From NCBI RefSeq assembly GCF_000150275.1, contig NW_002060943.1:8769070-8833069 (forward strand): a DNA stretch of 64,000 nt, given 5' to 3'. Position numbers and translations under genes: made by a program. The notes below the pieces were generated by a model. It had not been told where the DNA came from. It was given only the letters and a program-made list of their open reading frames with translations, and did no database searches. This document shows positions 39,401-51,700 of the stretch, piece by piece (position 1 is the first letter of the stretch; the number at the start of each line of letters is the position of its first letter). The stretch comes from Trichoplax adhaerens (taxonomy: Eukaryota; Placozoa; Uniplacotomia; Trichoplacea; Trichoplacidae).

Positions 39401-40549
39401 TCAATCGGTGTTATTATTATCGAATTTACAGAAGATATTATGTTCTAACGGTAATTTTGCTTTCGTTTAAATTAAAAATATGTATGTGAAAAAGTATACG
39501 ACTAGTAAGCTTTTTCCAGTCAACTGTCTACAACTATTGACATTTTTATTATTTTAACATACTATGGTCTACGTTGCTACGTATCTCACTCAATTTCTAC
39601 TTGGAAGTTATCATACTGCAGTGATACCTATCTTTTTGTGTATGCATTAAAAATGATATGGTTATTCACTATATCTAAGAGTATATTTAAAAAAATACGC
39701 CGATATAGTAAAACTGACCATATTGTACTTAGGACTAAACTACTTTTAATTTATAGAAAATCTTTTTAGTAAATTCAAGACTATTTAGTCATTATACTGT
39801 AAGTATAATATTTAATTGATCATAGTATATCGAATAGTATTGATTGATGTTCTTTAATAATGATTAATTATTATTTGGAGAACTACACGCAATTCATTTA
39901 GTTACTTAGCATAGGTAGTAAAGAATACAAATTTACCTGAATGATGGATTTCGTCTCCAATGTGAAGCATAGGCAACCGGTGAATGACCTAAAACATTCA
40001 TTAACAGTAAATTAAAATAGTTGAAAAACTTGTTTTAAAATGCAGGATTAGTTACTTACGCATTTAATATTTTTACGATACGATTTAAAGATTAATTACT
40101 ATTTGTTCCTCATATCACTACTTTGATATACATTATTTATCAAATAAAATATGACAGTCGTATATAATAATATGCTTGATTCTGGGTAATTTGGCCTGGT
40201 GGTGTACTGTATAACGGTAACGTATATCGAATAATATTAGTTTACAGTCCTTAATCTAGAATATAACTTTTAAGCTTTGGAAGAATTGATAAAAATCGAT
40301 TGCAAAGTATGAACCATATAATGCAGTATTTGTCAGTTTGTAGTAGTGGAAACGTGTCTTATTGATGGAACATACTTGACCATAGGTCTCTGATTCCAAG
40401 TCAACGTCAACAGTTGCTAGATAATCTGGCTTCTTAACATCAGTATTATTATAAATGCAAGGTATATATAGTAATTTCTCTTTAGGACCTTTCATAGCAT
40501 CGATTGGTGTTAAGTATCCCGGACCGCAGCTAGAGCAAGCTATAGGCAT
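36406..40549 (-). CDS. SELENBP1: Selenium-binding protein 1 / methanethiol oxidase (11 exons, 472 aa)
   Basis: Cytosolic enzyme that oxidises methanethiol to formaldehyde, hydrogen sulfide and hydrogen peroxide. Exons on the minus strand: 40549-40376, 39988-39937, 39179-39161, 38839-38725, 38543-38423, 38323-38141, 37962-37781, 37689-37611, 37533-37412, 36948-36737, 36565-36406. All phases close, giving 472 codons plus stop, the same length as the human protein. Family landmarks in order: N-terminal [11 protein letters not shown]; the [11 protein letters not shown] cysteine motif (made across three exons); [46 protein letters not shown] and [28 protein letters not shown]-terminal [14 protein letters not shown] then SDIWI. 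The histidines and the Cys pair typical of the family are kept, so the enzyme looks active. The start is the only Met in register with the human N-terminus. The third exon is a 19-nt microexon. Confidence 0.96.
39161..39179 (-). other. SELENBP1: 19-nt microexon of SELENBP1
   Basis: GCTGGAATACTTGTAGCAG, preceded by TTTCTTTAG and followed by GTGCTT on the minus strand. It joins phase 1 to phase 2 and supplies exactly GWNTCSS, identical to the human protein at this point. Without it the flanking exons are out of frame, so it must be included for the conserved Cys motif to form. Confidence 0.93.
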
Positions 40550-41430
40550 ATTTAAATGGATTAATGATAGTTAGATCATACCATGAGAACAAATTTAATA
40601 TTATAGTAATGATCAATCTCTGCGTATAACAGATTAAAAATTTAATATCTCATCAATAGATTTCCTTCTTATGTACACTTCTCAATTACTTAAGTCAGCT
40701 GTTGAAGTCTAGTAAAATCTTTATTATATTCTTATAATGAGTAAAACTAAGAATGGATCGAAATTGGATCAACGACAGATAATTTTAGCAATTTACTTTG
40801 ACATTTAAAGCATCCAAGTAAATTTATAATTATACATGCGCATATAAAAAATGAAGAATGCCAGCTGTAGGTTAACCTACTTTATGATACATTCATCTAT
40901 TTCTTCTTGCTATATATCAGTTCATAGCCTTTACTTGAATCGATATAAAAGTAGATACGCGTGCTAATACTTACGATTTATCAGTGACATTCTATATCAT
41001 AAATCACAAGCTTTGTGTAAAATTGATGAATGCTAAAATATGGACTACTGAAATATAACTGAAGTTTTTCATAGTCCGTAGCTTACGATCATTGCTTATG
41101 AATAATTATATTGAATCTTAAACACCATCTTATTTTAATAGTATTTGTCAGATTATATAAATATAAAATACGAGAATACTTTGAAACCTTACCCATTTGT
41201 AGATTGAGAGCTAAGATCAATTGATAATGATTCTTCTAGTAAAAATTGATAAATTAGATCCTGTTTGAATAAAGAAAGTTATTTCATTAAAGCTTATATA
41301 TTGTTGTTAAATATCTATATATTATAACGACTTAATTTCAACTTGTTAATTCTAGGTTATATTTAAAGCGAAATAGATTGTATCTATTGATTTATTTAAA
41401 TTTTTGATCACTCAACAACTTCTTATATGT

Positions 41431-42866
41431 TTAAAATGATATTTCTATAGGCGGAAATTTATTAAAAGTTTGCTTCTGAGACCCCATGATGGTGCCATGA
41501 GGGCGGAAACTTATATCTACTGCCCAAACATTCTACAATCTGTTCATGACATGATTAGATGTAAATTTTTTTGAGAAAAGGTCTAAGAATAGCTAGTTAA
41601 CACACATACGTGGTTTATTTCTTCAACGAGGACTCGAAAAGCGTGTGAAAATTCAATCGTGAAACGTACTAAAATCTAGGGTGATAAACGGATGGATAGC
41701 TTAAAGTGAGGAATGAAGAATAGGAAACTGTTGCCCAATTTAATGAATGATTTAAATTAGCTGCTTTTATTTGATAGCAACCAATTTGCAATATGCTTTA
41801 ATTGATAAAAGTATCATGAATTTATAATAATCATCATTCCATTTCATTGTTACGACGACTATTACAATCATGGGCTAGATTGTATTTCGCTTATACTTAT
41901 AATTAATTAAACAACGTCGGCTAACCAGCTAGGGGTAAAATACAGTAAATCAAAAATTAGTCAAGATCAACAGAGCATATAAAGAACTATTAAAGTATAG
42001 AGTAAGGACACCTAATAGAGCATTGTACTATCTGCATATTTGTGATCTGATGCAACGGTGCTTTTGTCTCTTTCAATTTTTGAACGTGTAGCAGCATGGA
42101 GGAGCATTGTCTGTCAATCTCCACCCCCTTCCTAATAAATATCTGAAGAGCGGCATGCAGAGTGAAGGAGAATTATCGCAGCCTTAAAGATAAATTAATA
42201 GTCCAATACTAGCAGATTTTCATTCATGGCCACTATCAAGTATTTGATAGTCGTGCCAAAAGTAGTTAAACTAAAGGCGTACAAGTATCCAAATTACGCT
42301 ACCGATATATTGCATAGAAGATTAACAGTGTTGCATTTATATCAAATGTATACCTATAAACTGGGCGAAAGACACTTTTACCATATGCTACTATAAAAGC
42401 ACAATTGATACAGGAATCATAGAACTGTACAAATATGAAGTAGAAACGTGTAATTGATTAATTTCAAAGTTCCTTTCATTATTAATGAATTATGTAAGAT
42501 GCTCGAGGTCTAAATTTGATTACTATCAGAACTACATTACAGCTTGATGACTTGTATGTTGCAAAGTAGCCTGTCTACTTTGCCCGTAGTAGAAATGTTA
42601 CGGCAGTTTCCAGAATTAAAAAGTAATTCTAGGTATAATCTTGACTATGAACTGCAACTATAAATTGAATCTAAAATCATTTTAGGTTAAACCGGTATCT
42701 AATTATCTAAATTCAAAGTTATAATAATTATATATAAATTATTATTTTATTCTATATTGAGTTCTGTCTCTGTACATGCATGTGAGTTAATTGCTACGTC
42801 CAACTTACCTTACGCGTACGCCAGGCGAAAATGTTGCTCTACTTTCAAAACCCTGTGCTATTATAC
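41431..42866 (-). CDS. Possible 3' exons of an unrecognised gene (low confidence)
   Basis: Four minus-strand segments have splice borders and protein-like content, and their phases are compatible: 42866-42809 (IIAQGFESRATFSPGVRV), 42131-42029 (KGVEIDRQCSSMLLHVQKL and onward), 41675-41610 (ILVRFTIEFSHAFRVLVEEI) and 41532-41431 (VWAVDISFRPHGTIMGSQ, to a TAA). The donor at 42029 is weak. The last segment has a competing acceptor 7 nt upstream that opens another frame (VECLGSRYKFPPSWHHHG). A further exon-like piece, 41265-41194 (DLIYQFLLEESLSIDLSS with a GTAAG donor), does not fit downstream of that stop, so the model is incomplete or wrong in part. I do not recognise the family and no function is proposed. 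It lies upstream of SELENBP1 on the same strand. Confidence 0.35.
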
Positions 42867-45478
42867 CTTAAGATAGTAATTGGGTATGGCTTCAAATCTT
42901 GGAATGATCACTTTAAATCGCGATGATGCATTATATGTGCAGTTTACTATGACCGGCATGTGCTAACATGTGATTAGCATAGTAAAATATGATGATGTTG
43001 TAAAGACTAAGCAAATTTATGAAGTTCCTATATGATATTATCATCTTTAACTGCCCATGACAATGCAAAATTTAAAATTTGCATCTCATTATAAATGCTA
43101 TTCTTTGTCAAACAATGCTCGTAGTACATGCCATTAGTGCCTTCTTTTTATTGATGAGGGTTATTGGAGCTTTCCTCCTAGAACTCTGTTCAGGTGATCA
43201 TAATTCTGTGTCTAACAGAGATTCTACCGATAAAACGTGACAAACTCGACTTTGCTAACTATGAATCACCATATTAATTCTTGTTATTGATTCCTATAAA
43301 ACTCCTCACTTTTCTGTGTTAATATTTGCACGGAAGTTGTTATATATTTGAGAGAAATGCAGCAACGAGTAGGCAATGCCTTCGCACAATAAGAGCATAT
43401 CAAAAAAATATAATATCAACTACAATACGCTATAGACGTAACCAGATAGATTTTATGCATGCAAAACATCTCAACTTTCGATCGAGAATGCCAACTAATG
43501 ACAGTATGGTGTTGATTTTATTTCCCGTTCCGTCATATATAGTATGCCCTCTGACCACTAGCAACAACAGTACATTCTTAAGGGATGAGATGACTGGAAA
43601 ATCATGAAGAAAAAGTAATCCTTCACTTGCAATACAATTTCCACTAATTTTGCATTATCATGTTCTCATATGCCATCTATTACAGTCATTAATATTAAAC
43701 AGAACAAGATTTACTAAAGCCAGTTTTATTGAATTCTGTATTGATACAATAGCTTGTCTTAAGTCCAACAACGACCCAATTTATTTATTTAATCTAGACA
43801 AATTTAGTAAATAAGTTGATACGCAATCAAAATTTTATTTACAGTACAGTTAGTAAAATGAATAAATAAGGTTGAAGAATCCAGTATGATACCGGAATTT
43901 AATCTTACAAACCCGTAACTTTGTCTTCATACCGACTAAACTATAGTCATCGAAATAGAATTGCAATGGCTAATGCAAGTGTTTACTTATTTAGGCCATC
44001 AACTACCTTGGAATCCTTTCTGACTTTAGGTTGGGATCTACAGTATTAAATAGACTAAGTATATATATGACATATACATTTCAAAAAGGGGTCCTGACAA
44101 CTAAAAAGCTGGAAGCTACTGTGCTATATTATACATTTAGATTGAGGATCATTTTATTATTGCCATTCATCATTTGACCTTTGGACGAGTAGTAGTAATA
44201 TAAAAGATAAGATATTGCATGTGCAACAGTTCACAATAGCCTTGAGGCCTTAACTTAACAATTATGGCACCATTTACAACATCGTCAGTCTTAATTTACC
44301 CTTTTAGATTCTACAGTAAAAATATCGTTATACAATAAAATTGATAATTTTTAAGGGATACTAACTAATTTTCGTTGAAAAGACTTGAAAATTTATTTGT
44401 TAACCTAAGCATAGCTTCTATTTGATACTACAGTGATAGATGGCAATATTTTATTCATGCATACGTAACATGTACATTTTTATGTACTATAGAAGGTCTA
44501 TCATTATAATCTATTGCTTACCAGTCATAGAAGTTTTAATATTGTAGCAACTATATGTATATCTTAAGGTTTACAAAGATTAAAGCATTTACTACTTTTG
44601 TGCAGTATCTTCATTTCCAGTACCGGTACTTCTTGCAAATCACAATTTACAAGGGCAATTTGACACTACCGATAATTAGCTATTACTTATTTAAAAATTA
44701 AGAGCAATGCGATTACTGTCTGACGGATTCTTTACTTAAACGTAATCCTTTGATTCAATGCATGCAAGCCATGTTTTTATTAATTACCACAGTTACCGCA
44801 CCCTATCGTTTCTATTGACATAAACGTTTAGTAATGCTGTAGAATCCATAAGTACAATATACAATATTCATGACAATAAGTTAACAGGTTGCAAGATTAA
44901 GGCGATATCCCTGTAGAGTAGAGTGCAACAGTTCCATTTTGTACTCAGTTGTTTCGCTTTATATGGTTCCTTTACTACAGCGTATTATTCATTATTGTTG
45001 TTTGAAAAGACTTACTGGTAGAATTTCAAGAAATAATTAATTTTTGATATATTCTAACGGCGAAAAGTTATTATTCGGTAAATCGTTACTCTCAGTGAGT
45101 AAATGCAGTTTCAAAAGTTTTGTTGACTTTGACGAAACACTGTACTTTATCTAGTTAACTGTCACCAGTATATTTACATAACAGTGTGGATATCAGTTAT
45201 GTAGTTGTCTATGTAGTATAGATACGCTGTGTATCATACTTATATGCCTATATTTCATTTGCTAGGATTATTATAGAATGTACTAAAGAGTGGGTATCAG
45301 ATTGATCAATCGCAAAATAATCTATGGATAAAATTCTTGAAGACAAATTATTGTAATACATAAAACTACGATAATATCGGCTACTCTGGGCTGACAGCAA
45401 TAAAGATTTCGAATACTTAAACTCTGTAAGAGTATTAAAGCTGCATTTAGTAAGAGTGTATAATAGCTAAATATTAAA

Positions 45479-45484
45479 TTTATT
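45479..45484 (-). promoter_or_regulatory. Poly(A) signal of DCTN6
   Basis: AATAAA on the minus strand about 60 bp after the DCTN6 stop codon. Confidence 0.5.
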
Positions 45485-45541
45485 TCATTCAGAATTTAAA
45501 GGAGTACAGTGAAACAGATCAAGCACATAGCAATATAATTT

Positions 45542-48114
45542 TTACATCCATTGAATTCGAAAAATTCTAGAAGCCTTGGCCACTTCTGCGCTATCAGCAA
45601 AGTCTGGCAAGATTTGATATTTAAAACCATCCAGTTTGTTTTTTCTAACATGAAACTTATATATTTACAGTCTAAACAATCAGTAAGCTATATATATAAG
45701 AAACATATAAAACTGCCTATAAGGATTCAAGATAGACAAGTTATACTACACCATTGAAGGAAGATAAATAGATCAATGCGATAAATGTACAGCATAGTAT
45801 TTAAACAATTGACCAAATGCGGTCAAGTCGTTTGCGATTTCTACAGTATTAAGTAAAAAGCTGGGATTGAAATAAAGCATCTTTAATAATACTGCAAGAG
45901 GGATAATTTATGTTTAACATTTGATAATGTACTTCTGTATGAAAATCCCGACAAATAACGACTTACGGAAGAATTGATACAGGTGACATATACTATGAGT
46001 CTTTCGAACCTTTCTTTTTACTCGATTTTTTCAGATTATGATAATTTGGAAGAATTTTAATTAAAAACCCCAGCTGGTCATCTTGTTTCTAATGAGTTTG
46101 AGGTTATTATTATACGATCATTGATTGGGTAACACGTCTTATGGAATATGAAATCAGGTCTGATAACACAAAATAGTCGAAACTTACTGAAGGCGTCTCG
46201 TTATGTTGTTTTTGATGACATTCATCACCATATACTATCGTATTCTCAGGTATTGTTTCATTGGCACTTAGTTGACAGTGAGCTCCAATTATGCAGTTGT
46301 TTGTAATTTTCGTATCTCTACCAACGATAGCTATGATGATTATGCAAAGACGAAGTAGGAATACAATTATGAAAGAATATTGTCTGCCTTTTACATCATA
46401 ACATTGACTATTGAACAGTTTAATATACAGATTGGTTGGCTAAATATTGGCAAAGAAAAATGTTAGTATTTATAAGCGGTAAGCTGTTTGATTATATGTA
46501 ATCAAGGAATTGGTCCCACTTGGAATGAAATGCTAGTACTGAATATATATTTGTTGAGTTATACCTTTGGCTTCGAATGTGTTGCTATTACCAATCTGCT
46601 TAGATTCAATTCCTGTATAATAAAAGGGTGGTTAAGGGTATAAAAGTATCTAAATCACTGCCTTTAAATCGCCTATCACATCGCTTGATACCATTGACTA
46701 GCAATGAAGCAGTTTTACATACAGTACAGACTATAATCAATTACAGTATGTTCAAAGGATACGACATCCAACTTCGAAAACATTGTAGTCTCCGATATGC
46801 ATGGGAACTGGTTCCGGTTTGTCTTTATCCTTCTTTTTTTTTTCATCTTCGGTTAAAAAACTGCAACATACGAGTACGTATAAGCACGAATTTCATAAAC
46901 AACCCTACGATATATAGGAGTAGGAGTAGCTAATGTACAGTATTTCCTGCATAGTCTATCCAAAACTAACCTATTGTGAATATAAGCTTGCTCTTCAATA
47001 ATATTGTTTTCTCCTATATGGATGGGTCCAGCTTTGGCCATAATAAAAGCTCTAGGGTGAACAACCGTGTTGGCACCTAATAAAAAAAAAGAAGCTAGTA
47101 CACTTTACCGTTGACAACTTTGTTATTTCGAATATCGTATGATTGGAAAATTGGCTGCCATGATGGGCACTACCGTCTTGAAGTGTATATCCGAGGGACA
47201 TACTAGTACGCTATGCTTGTATCAAGGTAAAGGATTATCTCATTTCTACATCATTCCGTAATAAGAGAAATTTCGATATCATTTTATGTCTATCATAGGA
47301 TGGCTTACCGATATAGATCTCTCCTTTTAGTTCAGCTTGCTGGCAGACTATTGCACCAGGGGCAATTTTGATTCTTTCATTGACAAAATTATAATAATCA
47401 ATAAGGATACAAGACGTTCGTTGTCTACCGATGTAATCCAAACGGCTAAAAGAAGCCGTAAAACTAGTTTTAAGGTATATGTGAGCTATACAGTGAAATT
47501 GAGTAGCTTGATATCATTGAACTATTGTCACCAACATCAATCCATGATCAAAAATACTCGTATGATGGCATTATCATGTCTGCTGCAGACAGTCAAGATT
47601 TGCCCTTTGCCATGCCATATATAGCTTAATGAAGAGGTACAGTAATTTGTGCGTGTAACATCGATCCTATTTATAAATTCAATAGCGAGGTAGAATCAAG
47701 TGCATAGGGAGATCATTTCGCCTTACTGTGATCTTGAAGACATCCTTGACTTTAAAGCATTAGCAGCCTGTTTGGTAGTGAAATGAAGTCTAGTCGTCCG
47801 GTGATGGATTAATGAATAATAATAAAGGAAAATTAACGCTATGCCACTCTAATAAATTCCCTAATTAATAATGATGTGGAAAAGCGTTATGGCTAAGCAA
47901 TGCTGGTGTTGGAGGTCCGGTCTTGACTAGATACAGTACCGTACTGAGTCGACTCCACTGTTGTGTACAGTACTGTACTGTAGGGGCGGAATGCCATGTC
48001 CAAATCGACGTCTACTGTAGCAAACAGACAGACGGATGTACGTATTTTGTTGACATACCGGAAATGGTTAATACGGTCAATAGGGGCTTTTTCAACGCCA
48101 ATGTTTTCTTCCAT
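45542..48114 (-). CDS. DCTN6: Dynactin subunit 6 (p27), 7 exons, 209 aa
   Basis: Pointed-end subunit of dynactin, which helps dynein bind cargo in the cytosol. Exons on the minus strand: 48114-48059, 47373-47309, 47076-46971, 46860-46763, 46612-46565, 46330-46188, 45655-45542; all phases close. The fold is a left-handed beta-helix of hexapeptide repeats, seen as [76 protein letters not shown] and [15 protein letters not shown]. The C-terminus [12 protein letters not shown] matches the human LDFLMKILPNY region. It is about 19 residues longer than human DCTN6, partly through an N-terminal leader ([18 protein letters not shown]) and a lysine-rich loop ([14 protein letters not shown]) before MHIGDYN. 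The first exon rests on phase match and an open frame only; the rest is secure. The gene is divergent from ADAM10, with 613 bp between the two ATGs. Confidence 0.92.
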
Positions 48115-48727
48115 AATTTCTTGCCGCGCTTGGCTGTCTGTAGTACAAGGTCATAACAACATCCATTTCTTTTCTGCAAATTGACCGCAGTTACAAAGCA
48201 GCCATTGTCTTTTTCTGCGCCGTTTAGTCTCTCCTCTTTGATTCTCTACCGCCATAGTCGTGATTTTCTTCTACTCAAAACATAGTCAAAAGTCGTACTG
48301 TGCGTAGGTTTTCCAGTCGGCATGACTCATACAGTACTGTCTACTGTAAACAAGCGAGTACAGTACATTGTACTGTGGCTGAAGAGGTCCGAGATCGGTC
48401 CATACCGGACTTGACTGCGCTACAGTGTACAGTGTACAGTATGCTGTACTGTAAGTTGGATTGAGGGTGTTTACCAGTACTGTAGTTGAGCACGCTTGCC
48501 ATTGCTTGTTAACTATAGATCATAAAGGTACTGAACCGAACCGGACCGGACTCAGGTCTAGTTGGAAGATTATCAATTGGGCTGGGCAGGGAGAAAGCAA
48601 CAGCCCGCTGGCTTACTTTACCTACTTCTACTCGTATACGAAAAGCATTCTTGATTGGAAGGGTAGAATTCATTAAATTGGAAAAAATTATTCCTCCTTG
48701 TCATCTTCCTGTGCACATTGGTTGCCA
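48115..48727. promoter_or_regulatory. Divergent promoter region, DCTN6 / ADAM10, rich in TACAGTA-type motifs
   Basis: 613 bp between two start codons facing away from each other, so it must hold both promoters. It and the DCTN6 first exon and intron next to it (from 47930) carry many overlapping copies of TACAGTA and TACTGTA, for example 48331-48346, 48358-48376 and 48421-48454, the last a near-palindrome with a small loop. The stretch is less AT-rich than the flanks. No TATA box is evident. Whether the motif is a core-promoter element is inference. Confidence 0.5.
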
Positions 48728-51700
48728 ATGATGGAGAGCAAGCCGATAATTTTCATTTTAGCTATCGTTTGTATTGGATTTTCCCAAGGTAATGTTCACT
48801 TGCACCATTTCATCTTGTCTGGTTGACGCTGGTATCAACGCTAATTAGAATTCTAATCGTTGAGGAACGAATCGAATGAATGTTGTTATTACACCATAAT
48901 CAGCAATTGTCAATCGGGATGATAGCTATCACAGTAATAGTTATCCATGTACAGGCGAAACCAACATCAATTAGTCATGAGATATTTTCTTAACTGATCT
49001 GAATACCATGGTGACCAAAAGAATCGAAAGGGGCTAAATATGGGCCTTCTCCTTTGACAACCCCCCTCTTTCCACACGAATACGACGTGATATTGATCGT
49101 CCCGATTCATGAATTCAATATGAATACTTATCGTCTGCAAGAGTCGAAAATCCCCCTCGCTCATCGTACTTCTTCTGCTTGTTGACTGAGTAGAGAGTAT
49201 TTCACAGTATTCGTACTTTTAGACGTATAATTTGGATAGGTTACTATGCGTACGTAAACGCTAATAGCGCATGGGCGTGCACTGCAATTACTTAGCAGAT
49301 AGATCCATCTTTGTTGCAATATGAACTTCTATCCTATTGCTCTACCCTGAAAGGATGCTATCGATCTGTTAGAGTACAATCATTTTTCCCTTTGATTGAA
49401 TTCGAACGTGATAGAAACCTCTCAATAATGCCATCATCATATCTTACCATTGCCTACCCTGAAAGGATGCTATCGATCTTTTAGTGTACAATCATTTTTT
49501 CCTACGATTGAATTCGAACGTGATATAAACCTCTCAATAATGCCATCATCATTTCTTACCATTGCCTACCCTGAAAGGATGCTATCGATCTTTTAGTGTA
49601 CAATAATTCAAACGTGATATAAACCTCTCAATAATGTCATCATCATTTCTTACCATTGCCTTTGATTTTACGTACATTCATTCGCAATCGGAGGGTTAGT
49701 GGCATGATGACTTGCAGTGTTTGTTTATTCGTAACGCCTGATCCTAATTGCTTAACGAATTGATGCAGAAAGTAATGTTGTAAGACAAAGAAATAACTTG
49801 TGTAAAAAACCTGATCTAAATCATCGACTTCATGCTGTATATTGGGTGTCGCCGCGACCATCCATATCATTTTTACCCAGAAATTGTTGAGGCTTCAACT
49901 CCTATTTATACAGTATAGTATAAACTGTAGTGGTTCTATTTTTATTGGTAGCCGCTGAGGCTTGAACTGAACATAGGAATAGCAAGATTTCTCATACAGT
50001 AAATAATAAATAAATAATATCCTGAAGTGAAATGAATCAGTTTATATAAAAACCTCACGTCATCATCAGAAATTACCCAGGAGAGAAAGAAGTTACTGTA
50101 TTGTTGGCTGCTTTAACCTAGAGTGATACATTAACAGATTGATATGTTGTAACTGGAATCATGTGTACTTGTAACATTGAATATACTACAGTAATAATTT
50201 TTTTTACATTTTGTAGGTTTCCAATCTTTGAGTAAACATATCGGCCGCTATGAAACGCTAGTTTATGACAACGAAGAAATTAATAGACGTCACCAAGAAG
50301 TAAAAAAACATAACGTTAAAATGGCGTTATCGCTAGCGTTCACCGCTTACAAACGGTAATTTAATAGCTAGTTGTTTAAAATTGATTCTGTTCTTAAGAT
50401 TCAGCGATTGCACGTTAAATAGAGGTTTTATTTCATTAACTGAATCAGCTTTGTAGTTTAGATGGTCTGATCGTTGTTATTATCTACCGTATTTATTCTC
50501 TATATATCTGCTGCTCAGTACCGACTGAATTGATAACTTACTAAGCTATTTCTAACTGTGGCAGGCATTTCCATCTTCATCTTGTGAGGGATACAGAAAC
50601 TTTCACGCCTGATTTCACTGCTGTTGATGAAACACATCAAAGAATTGATTATGACTTAGCCAAGGTATATCGAGGATACTTAAAGGGTAAGTTAAAATAA
50701 GCTTACGTATATTATTGGTTTCGCCGTTATTTGTTATGTTTGTTTGAAATCGCATTAATGATAATCCCAATTTTCACGGGGATGACTACTAGTTTTATTT
50801 TGTACTATAAAGACTATACTGTATGTATTACGTAGTCTGATCTAGAAGGGAATTAACTGCTCATGTACTGCATGTGCAAGCGGTAGCAATGGCTACTGCA
50901 TTTCCTTAGAGTGTGTCATTTTTGTTATATTGGTATTTGGTATTACAGTATAAAACATCAGATAATAATGAATAAATCTCAGGGTATACATTGTAACATA
51001 TTTTGTTCGTAGGTGAAAAGAATTCTGCTGTATACGGAGTTCTAAATAATGGCGTTTTTTATGGCAAAATCTACCACAATGACGAAGAATATTATCTTGA
51101 TCCTGCTGAACATTACTTTAAGAAAGTGCCTTTCCATTCAGTTATATACAAGGGAAGCGACATACACTATAAGCATCAGTAAGTTTTTCATCGACGTTTT
51201 ACAGTATAAAATATTCTTTTGAAGAATTACAGTTACTAACCATGTTTTTCATTTCGACTCGCCTAACAACTAAACAGAGGTGGAAATGCCACATGTGGGC
51301 ATAATAATTGGCGCTTAGTTCATCCGGATTATCAATTATGGCATCATGGCATCATGTCTAAAAGTAGCAGAACTGAGTCCATTTCAGCATCATCCGCTAA
51401 TAGGAAGAAACGAAATGTGCTCAATTCTAATGCAGATTCTTGTCAAATTCAAATGGATGCCGATCCTTACTTTACGCAACAATATGGAGGGAGAATACAA
51501 GCTGTTGATAGATTGGTACTGCATGCTCAGGTATTAAATAACCGTGAAATGAATTTCACATGTAAATATTTTGCGTCTGTGCAATTTATGACTGTTCTGC
51601 ATAGGTAAATAAGACTTTTCACTTGCATTAGGCTGCAGATTTAATGTATAGAAGAACAGATCTTGACGGTGACGGGGTGACTGATAATGCAAGGATTAAA

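Larger units (their letters stand above)
40550..45541. other. Unassigned region, SELENBP1 to DCTN6
   Basis: Five kb with no recognised gene. Several minus-strand segments between 41.2 and 42.9 kb look like exons (listed separately). There is a perfect 9-bp-stem hairpin at 42561-42583 and an imperfect hairpin near 42950-42997. An open frame of 93 codons at 43326-43607 (+) is basic and unconvincing. The minus-strand frame over the same bases is equally open. Confidence 0.45.

Noticed and set aside
43326-43607. 93-codon open frame on the plus strand
   Set aside because: Basic, low-complexity translation with no homology, and the minus strand over the same bases is equally open.
46628-46933. 101-codon open frame on the plus strand
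   Set aside because: It overlaps antisense two DCTN6 exons that are confirmed by family alignment; a shadow frame.
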